49,564 nucleotides of DNA from an uncultured Lachnospiraceae bacterium (GTDB lineage: Bacteria; Bacillota; Clostridia; Lachnospirales; Lachnospiraceae). The DNA is taken from contig CAJOLD010000003.1 of the NCBI GenBank assembly GCA_905235435.1, positions 1 through 49,564 of the forward strand, written 5' to 3'. Shown here piece after piece: positions 1-6,851 of the stretch. A program made the translations under genes and the position numbers. Position 1 is the first letter of the stretch, and each line of letters begins with the position of its first letter. The notes beneath the pieces were generated by a model. It was not told the origin of the DNA. It searched no databases and was given only the letters and a program-made list of their open reading frames with translations.

Positions 1-270
1 AGGCGGTTCCTGATCTTCGGGCTCCTGGTATTCCGGCTCCTGATACTCAGGTTCCTGACCTTCCGGCTCCTGATACTCAGGCTCCTGGTATTCAGGCTCC
101 TGATACTCAGGCTCCTGATACTCCGGCTCCTGATATTCAGGCTCTTCGTAATCCGGTTCCTGATCTTCCGGTTCCTGATATTCAGGCTCCTGATATTCAG
201 GTTCCTCGTAATCCGGTTCCTGATCTTCCGGTTCCTCATAACCGGGTTCCTCATAATCAGGTTCCTGATC
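1..270 (-). repeat. 15-base tandem repeat coding QEPEY-type pentapeptides
   Basis: About 18 consecutive imperfect 15-base units (type caggctcctgatact) run without spacers and continue past the window edge. They stay in the reading frame of the surface-protein gene. Variation is mostly codon-synonymous or swaps Y/D/G and Q/E, which suggests selection on the peptide and copy-number change by slippage. Confidence 0.9.
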
Positions 271-891
271 CTCTTCGTATTCCTCTTCATCATCCGCGGG
301 CTCTTCGGCCGGGATCTCCGTGTATACCGCTTTCACGGTCACGGAAGACGAAGGCATCATAAATGTCGTCTGTTCCGCCGTGGGGTCGGCAAGCTGCACA
401 TCGCCCTCGGTCTCCCAGTGGTCGAACTGCATTCCGTCCTCAGCGGGATCTGCCGTGATGCTGACGGTCGTCATGGGAGAAACAGCAACGATATCCTTCT
501 CCGGCTCATCCGTGTCGAAATCCGACGGTTCGTCCGGAATGAAATGCGTCTCCGGGCCGTCCGTGCAGGAAGCACTGCCTCCGACGACCGTGGCGACATA
601 GCCTTTTTCCTGCAGGGTGACAGCGCCCTCTTCATCCTCCGGTACGCTGACTGAATATGCGAGTCCGGAACGGTTCGTCCACGAATCGTTTTCCAGTTCC
701 TGCGGGGTTCCTTCATCCCCCAGATAGACTGCCGTGACTCCGGAAAGGACATCATCAGGGAAGAGCGTCTCTCCATCCATGTCATCCACGGCAAGATCAT
801 AATGATTTCCCGCCATAGCCGGAGATACACAGGCCAGCACAAGCGCAAGGCTCAGTACCATACTTCCGATCTGTTTCCATTTTCTTTTCAT
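1..891 (-). CDS. Secreted surface protein with B-repeat domain and Pro/Glu/Tyr tail (3' end cut by window)
   Basis: Exported protein of unknown role; 297 codons are in the window and no stop is reached before base 1. Residues 1-27 form a signal peptide (basic start, hydrophobic core, AMA-G cleavage site). Residues 28-136 are not recognised. Residues about 137-190 (VSITADPAEDG, FDHWE, TTFMMPSSSVTV) look like the divergent InlB B-repeat domain found in bacterial surface proteins. From about residue 207 the chain consists of acidic pentapeptides such as QEPEY, QEPDY and EEPGY, probably an extended stalk through the wall. The ATG at 891 follows an AGAGAGAAGG ribosome binding site. A C-terminal anchor, if there is one, lies outside the window, so wall attachment is inference. 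Confidence 0.8.
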   Translation of the reverse strand, partial: MKRKWKQIGSMVLSLALVLACVSPAMAGNHYDLAVDDMDGETLFPDDVLSGVTAVYLGDEGTPQELENDSWTNRSGLAYSVSVPEDEEGAVTLQEKGYVATVVGGSASCTDGPETHFIPDEPSDFDTDEPEKDIVAVSPMTTVSITADPAEDGMQFDHWETEGDVQLADPTAEQTTFMMPSSSVTVKAVYTEIPAEEPADDEEEYEEDQEPDYEEPGYEEPEDQEPDYEEPEYQEPEYQEPEDQEPDYEEPEYQEPEYQEPEYQEPEYQEPEYQEPEGQEPEYQEPEYQEPEDQEPP

Positions 892-935
892 TGCACTACC
901 TTCTCTCTTTCCGAAGAATCTTTTTTGTTATCGTG

Positions 936-964
936 AGTATAGCATAGCCCTGAAATCAATAAAT
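936..964 (-). promoter_or_regulatory. Probable promoter of the surface-protein gene (extended -10)
   Basis: On the minus strand a TGC-TATACT extended -10 (TATACT at 936-941) lies about 45 bases before the ATG. The best -35 (TTTATT, 16-base spacer) is poor, so the extended -10 would have to compensate. Confidence 0.45.
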
Positions 965-990
965 GAAATAATTCTTAATTGTACCCAAAC

Positions 991-1033
991 AAAAGAGGAA
1001 GAGCCGCCGCAAAAAGCGTGCTCTTCCTCTTTT
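991..1033 (-). terminator. Terminator of the RNase P RNA gene
   Basis: Perfect 14-base inverted repeat (991-1004 with 1020-1033; arm aaaagaggaagagc) just downstream of the RNase P RNA. On the minus strand its 3' arm ends in TTTT, as expected for an intrinsic terminator. Confidence 0.8.
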
Positions 1034-1042
1034 GAACTGTTT

Positions 1043-1390
1043 ATACAAGCGGGGCGGTAAGCCGGGTTCTGTCGTGAATGGCCATCTATCCAGGCCTGCT
1101 GTTGCCAGCAGGCTCAAGCGACCCACCTGGGACTGACGGGCAGCCATATGTCCCTGTTCGGTCTTGCTTCGGATGGGGTTTACATGTGCCCTCCCCGTCA
1201 CCGGGGAGGCGGTAGTCTCTTACACTGCCCTTCCACCCTTACCGGCCGGAGGCCGGCGGTTCATTTCTGTTGCACTGTCCTTGGAGTCACCTCCACCGGA
1301 TGTTATCCGGCATCCTGCCCTGTGAAGCCCGGACTTTCCTCGTCCGGCACCTTTCGGACAGCCGGACGCGGCCATTTACCCCACTTGCAA
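1043..1390 (-). ncRNA. rnpB: RNase P RNA (M1 RNA)
   Basis: Catalytic RNA of ribonuclease P, which removes 5' leaders from tRNA precursors. The minus-strand sequence contains the conserved core: GAGGAAAGUCCGGGC near the 5' side, GGGUGGAAGGGCAGUG in the middle, and GAUAGAUGGCC and ACAGAACCCGGCUUA near the 3' end. The ends pair as helix P1 (CAAGUGGGG, complement of 1379-1387, with CCCCGCUUG, complement of 1046-1054). That pairing and the length of about 345 nt set the boundaries, accurate to a few bases. A terminator follows. No good promoter is visible in the short gap after the DUF1002 gene, so read-through from that gene is possible. Confidence 0.95.
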
Positions 1391-1414
1391 AATCATCTGC
1401 AGTTCTGCTTTTTT

Positions 1415-1436
1415 GTTCTTTAGAAGTTCTTTAGAA
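1415..1436. repeat. Perfect 11-base tandem duplication
   Basis: The unit gttctttagaa occurs twice back to back (1415-1425, 1426-1436). It spans the stop codon of the DUF1002 gene (1431-1433), about 25 bases before the RNase P RNA. Function unknown. Confidence 0.85.
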
Positions 1437-3416
1437 GATCGTTACGTCGTAGTTGACCGTTCCGGCCTCATTGCCGTCAAAATCATAGAATGTGACGGTA
1501 AAGGAGGTCGCGCCTGCGCCGTTGAAGAAGGCTGTGAAGCCTGCAGCGTCCGGTGTGAACTCAGTCGTATCGAAACCGATCAGACCTTCGTTATAGTCGG
1601 TGATCACTGCGCTTGCCTGCGTATTCTCATCAAAGATGATGCTGCCGGATACGGAGGCTCCCTGCGAAGCGCCCTGCGCGCCGGAGAGATCAAGTGCGAC
1701 ACCGTAGGCTTCCGTCCTGACAGGAGCGAATACGGAGACCGGAGCTGTCGCTTCCGGAGCGGATGCAAGTGCAAAGTCGCCCTCGACCGTTACCGTATAT
1801 TCGCGCTCCGGATCCAGCTGGATACCGGTATTGACAAGGATCTTGGTCTGCGGGTCGAAGCCTGCAGAGGAAGCTGCCTGGAAATCGCGGTCGCCGAGCG
1901 GCGCTGCGGCAACCTTGGAGCCGTCCGCAAGATCGATGTTTGCTGCTTCAAAACCGAACTCGTCGGTCACGGTAAGCGTTCCGGATACCGGGATCAGGTC
2001 CGCGTCAGCGGCAAGGATACGGACAACGCCGATGCCTGCGCCGTAGGTGCTGCCGAAGGTGGAGTCCGGAGCAAGGGCGATCTGGCCGATCTCGAAGGAA
2101 GCTTCTCCGGCTTCCTCACCCTGTTCTTCGCCCTGCTCTTCTTCGCCGTAGATATCCTGCTCGTCTTCTCCGCCGTAGATATCCTGCTCGTCTTCTTCGC
2201 CGAAGGGCTGCTCTTCGCCGTTTGCTTCTTCGATGAACTCGTCAGTGCCTTCCGGGATCACGGGCTCTTCCTCGCCGTTCCCGTCGTTAAAGAAGTCAGC
2301 GATCGTATCTTCCTGAGCCGGCTCGATTTCTTCAGCGGGCGCTGCGGGCTCTTCCTGCCCGGCGGCTGCTTCCTGTCCGTTGCCGTCATCGTAGGAATCT
2401 CCGGAGACGATCTCAAATCCGATATCGTCGGAGTCCTTGTTCTCATCCTGGTTCGCAGGCTGTGCGGCCGGCTCCTCGGAGACTGCTTCCTGGTTGGTGG
2501 CGTCGATCACGACGTCATCGCCGAGCGCGGAGTCATCCGTCTGAAGAAGGATGCTGTCATCATCGAGCTGCTCCTGCGCAGCCTTATCTTCGGCCTGCTG
2601 ATCCGCGATGCCGTCGACCGTTTCGCCGATCTGCTCCACGTTCTGCTCGACACGCTCCAGCGTATCCTTCATCTCGTCGTAATCATACTGCTGTTCCGCG
2701 ATCTGGGTCATCAGGCTGTACAGAAGATTGCGGTCCTCGTCGGAGAGGTAGACCTGCTTCTCTTCCTCCGCGGTGTCCGCGACCTCGTTGACGATCTGGA
2801 CGACCTGCTGGGGATCCTCGACCTGGCCCTGGATGACCTGGATCTTGATGTCGTTGACGATGTCCGTCGCCTGCGCCTGGCCGACCGAATCGGCAATGGT
2901 GCCGGTCGTGATCAGCTCCTGGGTGGCGATCTCTTTCTTCTGCGCGTCGAGCGGTGTGCCGACGGCAGATTCATAAGCCATGATGATGCCGGTCAGGGCG
3001 CCTGTTCCGGATACCGGGAACGGGGAAGCCGCGAGCACTTCGCAGTTTGCCACGCCGGATGTGGAGAGCGTCGAGGCGATCATGTTGCTGGTGACCCAGT
3101 TCAGATTTGCCGTCTTGACCTGGATGCCGCCGGAGCTCTTCGGATTGACGAGCGCGCAGCTGAATGTGCGCGTTCCGATCTGCTCGATCGGGACATAGCT
3201 CCCGAGGTGCGCTCTCTCATCGGCATTCGTGATATAGATGGTCTGGACGTTCTGGCCCAGGACACCGAAATATTTCAGAATAGCGGTCTTCTGCTCTTCC
3301 GTAAGGTCAGCGCCCAGCGTGACCACCTTCTGGCCGTCCGCGAGCGCGGAGGTCGGAAGAAGGACCACGGAAACGAGCATCAGCACGGAAAGCAGGCTGA
3401 TCAGTTTTCTTCGCAT
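1431..3416 (-). CDS. DUF1002 secreted protein with acidic linker and C-terminal beta-rich domains
   Basis: 661 residues; role unknown (related to Bacillus YpuA). Residues 1-26 are a signal peptide ending ALA-D. Residues about 28-295 match DUF1002: LTEEQKTAILKYFG, then ITNADERAHLG, SCALVNPKSSGGI and a long helical segment rich in V, Q and E. Residues about 300-465 are a low-complexity Glu/Asp/Gln/Ala linker containing a duplicated EDEQDIYG block. Residues about 470-661 are beta-rich (SGTLTVTDEFGFEA, REYTVTVEGDFALAS, SGSIIFDENTQ) and look Ig-like, but no named family is claimed. The ATG follows CAGGAGGAATTGAT. It has its own promoter at 3508-3536, and RNase P RNA lies immediately downstream. 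Confidence 0.88.
   Translation of the reverse strand: MRRKLISLLSVLMLVSVVLLPTSALADGQKVVTLGADLTEEQKTAILKYFGVLGQNVQTIYITNADERAHLGSYVPIEQIGTRTFSCALVNPKSSGGIQVKTANLNWVTSNMIASTLSTSGVANCEVLAASPFPVSGTGALTGIIMAYESAVGTPLDAQKKEIATQELITTGTIADSVGQAQATDIVNDIKIQVIQGQVEDPQQVVQIVNEVADTAEEEKQVYLSDEDRNLLYSLMTQIAEQQYDYDEMKDTLERVEQNVEQIGETVDGIADQQAEDKAAQEQLDDDSILLQTDDSALGDDVVIDATNQEAVSEEPAAQPANQDENKDSDDIGFEIVSGDSYDDGNGQEAAAGQEEPAAPAEEIEPAQEDTIADFFNDGNGEEEPVIPEGTDEFIEEANGEEQPFGEEDEQDIYGGEDEQDIYGEEEQGEEQGEEAGEASFEIGQIALAPDSTFGSTYGAGIGVVRILAADADLIPVSGTLTVTDEFGFEAANIDLADGSKVAAAPLGDRDFQAASSAGFDPQTKILVNTGIQLDPEREYTVTVEGDFALASAPEATAPVSVFAPVRTEAYGVALDLSGAQGASQGASVSGSIIFDENTQASAVITDYNEGLIGFDTTEFTPDAAGFTAFFNGAGATSFTVTFYDFDGNEAGTVNYDVTIF
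2144..2197 (-). repeat. 27-base tandem duplication in the DUF1002 linker
   Basis: Two adjacent 27-base copies (starting at 2144 and 2171) duplicate the EDEQDIYG peptide within the acidic linker, in frame. Confidence 0.8.
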
Positions 3417-3484
3417 ATCAATTCCTCCTGTGGTATAGATTATTCAGCGGACAGGGCACCCGGCCCCGCGCTTAAGAGAATCGA

Positions 3485-3552
3485 GAGGATACCCTCTGCT
3501 GGTCCATATTATAGCATCGGCAAAAATGGATGACAATAGAGGATATCCTTCT
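3485..3552. promoter_or_regulatory. Two similar palindromes flanking the DUF1002 promoter (candidate operators)
   Basis: agaggataccctct (3485-3498) lies just after the predicted start of transcription. agaggatatccttct (3538-3552, with the perfect core aggatatcct at 3540-3549) lies just before the -35. They share the AGAGGATA start and dyad form, with centres about 53 bases apart (about five helical turns). Operator function is inference. Confidence 0.4.
3508..3536 (-). promoter_or_regulatory. Promoter of the DUF1002 gene, TTGTCA-17-TATAAT
   Basis: Minus-strand -35 TTGTCA (complement of 3531-3536), 17-base spacer ending TGC, and -10 TATAAT (complement of 3508-3513): a near-consensus sigma-A promoter. 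It gives a 5' UTR of about 85 bases. Confidence 0.8.
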
Positions 3553-3591
3553 GCTTCCTGAATTAAAACGGAATAAAATCTTAATTTCTTT

Positions 3592-3987
3592 TTATTCGGC
3601 AGCGGTCACGTAGTAAGGCACGATGATCGTCTGGCCGACATAGATGGTGTCGCCCTTCATGTGGTTGAGGCCGCGGATCTCCTTTAAGTACTGCTTCATG
3701 GAGCCGCACGTCCGGGTATAATGCTCCTGCGCGATGCCCCAGAGCGTATCGTTCCTGCCCACAAGGACAGCGTCATAGTAACAGTAGCTTGCCGGATCCG
3801 GACCCGCCGGCGTAAAGCCGGAGACACCGAGCACCATGACCAGGACGGCCGCGGCAAATACAAAGCCTGCAAGACGCCTGCGGACCGCGGCGCGGCGGCG
3901 CTCCTGAATCCTTCTCCTGCGCCTCTGCGCCCGCTGCGCTTCAAAACTTCGTCCGCTGTTCTCTTTACCAGTACTCCTGTCCTGCAT
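3592..3987 (-). CDS. Membrane-anchored LysM protein, YneA-like SOS cell-division suppressor candidate
   Basis: 131 residues. An Arg/Gln-rich cytoplasmic N-terminus is followed by one transmembrane helix (residues about 49-68, GFVFAAAVLVMVLGVSGF) and a C-terminal LysM domain that binds peptidoglycan (NDTLWGIAQEHY through GDTIYVGQTIIVPYYV). The ATG at 3987 is chosen because CAGGAGGGGATATTC precedes it. The gene diverges from lexA, and two LexA boxes lie on its promoter, the arrangement of yneA in Bacillus, whose product halts division during the SOS response. Architecture and context support that role; sequence identity to YneA is modest by eye, so no gene symbol is assigned. Confidence 0.8.
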   Translation of the reverse strand: MQDRSTGKENSGRSFEAQRAQRRRRRIQERRRAAVRRRLAGFVFAAAVLVMVLGVSGFTPAGPDPASYCYYDAVLVGRNDTLWGIAQEHYTRTCGSMKQYLKEIRGLNHMKGDTIYVGQTIIVPYYVTAAE

Positions 3988-4010
3988 GAATATCCCCTCC
4001 TGCCGGAAAC

Positions 4011-4024
4011 CGAACATCTGTTCC
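4011..4024. promoter_or_regulatory. LexA (SOS) box 1
   Basis: cgaacatctgttcc fits the Gram-positive SOS box CGAAC-N4-GTTCG with one terminal mismatch. It lies just after the predicted transcription start of the LysM gene, where LexA would block elongation or start. Confidence 0.75.
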
Positions 4025-4031
4025 TGATGAC

Positions 4032-4060
4032 AATATAGCACCCGAACATGTGTTTGTCAA
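4032..4060 (-). promoter_or_regulatory. Promoter of the LysM gene, TTGACA-17-TATATT
   Basis: Minus-strand -35 TTGACA (complement of 4055-4060), 17-base spacer and -10 TATATT (complement of 4032-4037). LexA box 2 lies inside the spacer and overlaps the -35 by two bases, as expected of a strongly repressed SOS promoter. Confidence 0.85.
4043..4056. promoter_or_regulatory. LexA (SOS) box 2
   Basis: cgaacatgtgtttg fits CGAAC-N4-GTTYG. It lies between the -35 and -10 of the LysM promoter and 36 bases before the lexA -35, so it could serve both genes. Confidence 0.85.
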
Positions 4061-4069
4061 TCAAAAAAT

Positions 4070-4083
4070 CGAACAAACATTCT
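4070..4083. promoter_or_regulatory. LexA (SOS) box 3 (weaker)
   Basis: cgaacaaacattct keeps the left half-site CGAAC, but the right half is imperfect (ATTCT for GTTCG). It lies 9 bases upstream of the lexA -35, so autoregulation is likely but weaker than at box 2. Confidence 0.55.
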
Positions 4084-4091
4084 GTTTTTGA

Positions 4092-4120
4092 TTGCAATCC
4101 CCCATTCCGTATGCTATACT
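4092..4120 (+). promoter_or_regulatory. lexA promoter, TTGCAA-17-TATACT
   Basis: -35 TTGCAA at 4092-4097, 17-base spacer and -10 TATACT at 4115-4120 with a TGC extension. Transcription would start near 4127, about 50 bases before the lexA ATG. Confidence 0.8.
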
Positions 4121-4177
4121 TTCCCTAAAAGAGGGGAAAACCGGCCGCTTCCCGCGCCCGGTCAAAGGAGGTCATCC

Positions 4178-4798
4178 ATGTCCAACGGTAAACTTACTGC
4201 CAAGCAGCAGGAGATCCTTGAATTCATCAAGGCCGAGACCCTGCGCCGCGGCTTTCCGCCCGCGGTCCGCGAGATCTGCGAAGCCGTACATTTAAAATCC
4301 ACCTCGTCGGTGCACGCCCATCTGGAATCGCTCGAGCGCGCCGGCTATATCCGCAGAGACCCCACGAAACCCCGCGCCATCGAGATCCTCGATGACGATT
4401 TTGCGCTCACCCGCCGGGAGCTCGTGAATGTTCCCATCGTCGGGACGGTCGCTGCCGGCCAGCCGATCCTTGCCGAGCAGAACATCGAGGGCTACTTCCC
4501 CATTCCCGCGGATCACATGCCGAACACCCAGACCTTCCTCCTGAAGGTGAAGGGAGAAAGCATGATCAACGCAGGCATCCTGGACGGGGACCTGGTCCTT
4601 GTCCGCGAACAGTCCGTCGCCTCGGACGGCGAGATGGTCGTCGCCCTGCTGGAGGACTCCGCAACGGTCAAGACTTACTACCGTGAGGACGGTTACATCC
4701 GCCTGCAGCCGGAGAACGACTACATGGATCCCATCATCGTGGAGGGACCGCTCCTCATCCTCGGGAAGGTCATCGGTATCTTCCGTTTTCTTGAGTAA
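4178..4798 (+). CDS. lexA: SOS repressor LexA
   Basis: 206 residues, the usual length. The N-terminal winged helix-turn-helix (residues 4-66, LTAKQQEILEFI through SSVHAHLESLERAGYI) binds SOS boxes. The C-terminal S24 self-cleavage domain has the scissile Ala93-Gly94 bond (TVAAGQP), nucleophile Ser128 (KGESM) and general base Lys165 (TVKTYY). RecA filaments formed on damaged DNA trigger self-cleavage and release the regulon. The ATG is chosen because CAAAGGAGG stands 6 bases upstream. It diverges from the LysM gene, with three SOS boxes between them, and a strong terminator follows. Confidence 0.97.
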   Translation: MSNGKLTAKQQEILEFIKAETLRRGFPPAVREICEAVHLKSTSSVHAHLESLERAGYIRRDPTKPRAIEILDDDFALTRRELVNVPIVGTVAAGQPILAEQNIEGYFPIPADHMPNTQTFLLKVKGESMINAGILDGDLVLVREQSVASDGEMVVALLEDSATVKTYYREDGYIRLQPENDYMDPIIVEGPLLILGKVIGIFRFLE

Positions 4799-4816
4799 AC
4801 AGATCACAGAATCACG

Positions 4817-4860
4817 AAGGGGCTTTGCGCCAATGCGGCAAAGCCCCTTTTCTTTTCCTT
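4817..4860 (+). terminator. lexA terminator
   Basis: Perfect 12-base stem (aaggggctttgc 4817-4828, gcaaagcccctt 4838-4849) followed by a T-rich run. The converging sseB-like gene ends at 4872. Confidence 0.85.
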
Positions 4861-4871
4861 TTCTGTTCTTT

Positions 4872-5723
4872 TTATTCTTCGTCTTCCTCTTCCCCGTCAT
4901 CCTCTCCGAGGTCGATATCCGGCGCGGACGCCTGCTGCACAAGTCCGTTGATCAGCTGGGCGGTCAGTACGGCATGGAACCCGGAAGGATTGAGCATGGC
5001 GCCCTTTGCTTCCTTCGGCAGCATCTTCCCGAGCTCCTCAAAGGTCACGACCCTTGCGGTCATCGGCTTCTTCTGCGCGAATTTCTGGAATTCGTAGGAG
5101 TCGGACATGACCGGCAGGAAGGTGTCTTCCGTTTTGGTCTTGATCAGCGGCAGACGCAGATTGCCCGCCTTGATCTTATCCTGCAGCGTACCCTCTCCCT
5201 CTCCGGGGACGAAGGGGACCAGATACCTGCCGCGCAGCAGGTTCGCCGCGAATTCTTCCTCACGGTCGCGGTAGTCCACTTTTTCGTCATCCGGGACCGG
5301 GCGCGATGCCTCCTGCATAAAGTACAGTCCCGTCAGCTGGAGGGACGGATTGAGCAGCGGCTGCTGCGCCTGCGGAAGTCTTGAAAAATCAGGTTTCGGG
5401 GAGAGCTCCGACAGTTCCAGATGCGTTTCGTTCCCGCTCTGGTCCACATAGACCGCTTCGTTCACGTCAATGCTGTACAGAAGGGCGAACAGGGCCGGGA
5501 ACATGTTCTTTTTATAGACGGTCCCCTTAAGAGGCATCTTCTTTTCCGTCCAGGACTTCGCGAACTCCTGAAGCTGCTGCTCTTTTTCAAAGATCCATAC
5601 CTGGTCGTTCCCCGTCTCCTCGTCGCAGTTGACGAGCGGCATGTTCGTGGACACGCAGTACGGGCAGATCAGCGATGTCTTTGCAAGTATCTTCCTGACC
5701 AGGAAGCTGTTGTCAACGGCCAT
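4872..5723 (-). CDS. SseB-family protein
   Basis: 283 residues, cytoplasmic, exact role unknown. The C-terminal half (residues about 160-265: YLVPFVPGEG, LRLPLIKTKT, TFLPVMSDSYEFQKF, VVTFEELGKMLPKEAKGAMLNPSG) matches the SseB N-terminal domain, named after an E. coli protein linked to serine sensitivity. The N-terminal half has a CPYC pair and is not recognised. The tail is highly acidic (DIDLGEDDGEEEDEE). The ATG at 5723 follows GAAGGAGAAGAATAAA and lies 1 base after the rsfS stop, so the gene is probably the last of the rplU-obg-nadD cluster. An upstream extension in the same frame would run into rsfS and is rejected. Confidence 0.85.
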   Translation of the reverse strand: MAVDNSFLVRKILAKTSLICPYCVSTNMPLVNCDEETGNDQVWIFEKEQQLQEFAKSWTEKKMPLKGTVYKKNMFPALFALLYSIDVNEAVYVDQSGNETHLELSELSPKPDFSRLPQAQQPLLNPSLQLTGLYFMQEASRPVPDDEKVDYRDREEEFAANLLRGRYLVPFVPGEGEGTLQDKIKAGNLRLPLIKTKTEDTFLPVMSDSYEFQKFAQKKPMTARVVTFEELGKMLPKEAKGAMLNPSGFHAVLTAQLINGLVQQASAPDIDLGEDDGEEEDEE

Positions 5724-5724
5724 T

Positions 5725-6096
5725 TTATTCTTCTCCTTCGTCAAGCTGTTCGGGGGCCACGGACTCTCCGTCTCTCCAGATCCTCTCAAGGTCATAGAAC
5801 AGGCGGTTCTCGGTGTCAAAGATATGGATGATGATATCGCCGTAATCCATGAGGATCCAGTTTGCCGTCTGGTAGCCTTCTGTCTGCCGCGGCGTATAGC
5901 CCGCCTTTCCCAGCTCCTTCTCCACGTTGTCGGCCATCGCCTGCACCTGATTGCGGTTCGATCCCGAAGCGATCAGGAAGTAATCCGCCAGCACGCTGAC
6001 CTTCTCAATGTTGATGACCTGTACGTTTTCGGCTTTCTTGTCATCCAGTGCATGGTACGCGATCCTTGCCATCTCTTTTGACTTGTTATCTGACAT
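5725..6096 (-). CDS. rsfS: Ribosomal silencing factor RsfS (Iojap family)
   Basis: 123 residues, full length. RsfS binds L14 of the large subunit and blocks joining to the small subunit when nutrients are scarce. Family features are visible: NVQVINIEKVSVLADYFLIASG, NRNQVQAMADNV, GYQTANWILMDYGDIIIHIF and a C-terminal Phe/Tyr-Leu-Glu helix (RLFYDLERIW). It lies downstream of nadD and yqeK, the usual order in Firmicutes, and its stop is 1 base from the next ATG. The ATG at 6096 is preceded by GGGAAAGGGAAC. Confidence 0.96.
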   Translation of the reverse strand: MSDNKSKEMARIAYHALDDKKAENVQVINIEKVSVLADYFLIASGSNRNQVQAMADNVEKELGKAGYTPRQTEGYQTANWILMDYGDIIIHIFDTENRLFYDLERIWRDGESVAPEQLDEGEE

Positions 6097-6145
6097 ATGC
6101 CGTTCCCTTTCCCCGCGCCAGGCGGTAATCCACGGTTGATCTTAC

Positions 6146-6850
6146 TTACGGTTCCGTATCCGGGCTCTTTTCCGGGATGCCTTCCGTCCCGGTCCCTGCT
6201 GCAGCGGTCCCTTCCGTCCTGGTCCCTGCTGCCGCCATTTCTGCTCCCACGGCCTTTTTCCCCGGGGACTTCCGGTCGCAGAGATCTCTGTAATAATAAT
6301 AGGACAGCTCCGTGTTTTCATCAAGCTCCCTGCTGCCGCTTCGAAGGTACTGGAGCGTATCGCGCAGCGTCATCATGACCGCTCTGTCCAGGTCGATGAA
6401 CGCCTGATAGCGGATGGTCTCCAGGTTCTGCGCCTTCTGGCGCATGGGCTCGATATAGTCCGAGAGGAAGATGATCTTTTCCATGAGCGTCATGCCCGGC
6501 CGCCCTGTGGTATGCCAGGTGATCGCTCCGAGGATCTCCTCGTCTTCGATCCCGTATTTCTCTTTTGCCATCCAGGCTCCCAGCTTTGAGTGCAGGAGGA
6601 AGGGATTGTCCCTCTCCGTCTGCGTCACCTCGATGCCGTTCTGCTCGCAGAGCCTCAGTTTTTTATCGTTCGGGATACACTTCGCGCAGTCGTGCAGAAG
6701 TCCGGCCACCTGCGTCCTCTCCAGATCGCATCCCCAGCGCATCGCAAGCGCGGTGCCCGTATACATAACGGCAACGGAATGCCGGAATCTTTCAGTGTCC
6801 AGTTCTTTTTTCAGTTTCTTTTCCAGTTTGGGAATGTTGTATGTACTCAT
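6146..6850 (-). CDS. yqeK: HD-domain hydrolase YqeK (Ap4A hydrolase type)
   Basis: 234 residues. YqeK proteins are symmetrical bis(5'-nucleosyl)-tetraphosphatases that cleave the alarmone Ap4A to ADP. Metal ligands of the HD fold are visible: RHSVAVMYTGTALA, GLLHDCAKCI (the HD pair), LLHSKLGAWMAKEKYG, AITWHTTGRPGM and IIFLSDYIEP. The domain ends near residue 190. The remaining 45 residues are an unusual Ala/Gly/Thr-rich tail with a duplicated decapeptide and look disordered. The ATG follows the nadD stop by 1 base. The family is certain; the tail's role is unknown. Confidence 0.93.
   Translation of the reverse strand: MSTYNIPKLEKKLKKELDTERFRHSVAVMYTGTALAMRWGCDLERTQVAGLLHDCAKCIPNDKKLRLCEQNGIEVTQTERDNPFLLHSKLGAWMAKEKYGIEDEEILGAITWHTTGRPGMTLMEKIIFLSDYIEPMRQKAQNLETIRYQAFIDLDRAVMMTLRDTLQYLRSGSRELDENTELSYYYYRDLCDRKSPGKKAVGAEMAAAGTRTEGTAAAGTGTEGIPEKSPDTEP
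6181..6239 (-). repeat. 30-base tandem duplication in the yqeK tail
   Basis: Two adjacent 30-base units (starting 6181 and 6211, cttccgtccc/cttccgtcct type) encode the AAAGTRTEGT/AAAGTGTEGI decapeptides of the YqeK C-terminus, in frame. Confidence 0.8.
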
Positions 6851-6851
6851 T

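Noticed and set aside
1..270. CRISPR-like array of short repeats
   Set aside because: The 15-base units abut without spacers and keep the reading frame of a surface-protein gene.
1148..1423. Small open frame inside the RNase P RNA region
   Set aside because: The DNA is a structured RNA gene with its own conserved core and terminator; the frame has no ribosome binding site.
1413..3533. Long plus-strand open frame of about 700 codons opposite the DUF1002 gene
   Set aside because: It mirrors the codon pattern of the minus-strand gene, has no ribosome binding site or recognisable domain, and its length comes from the GC-rich, acidic coding strand. The minus gene has a signal peptide and RBS.
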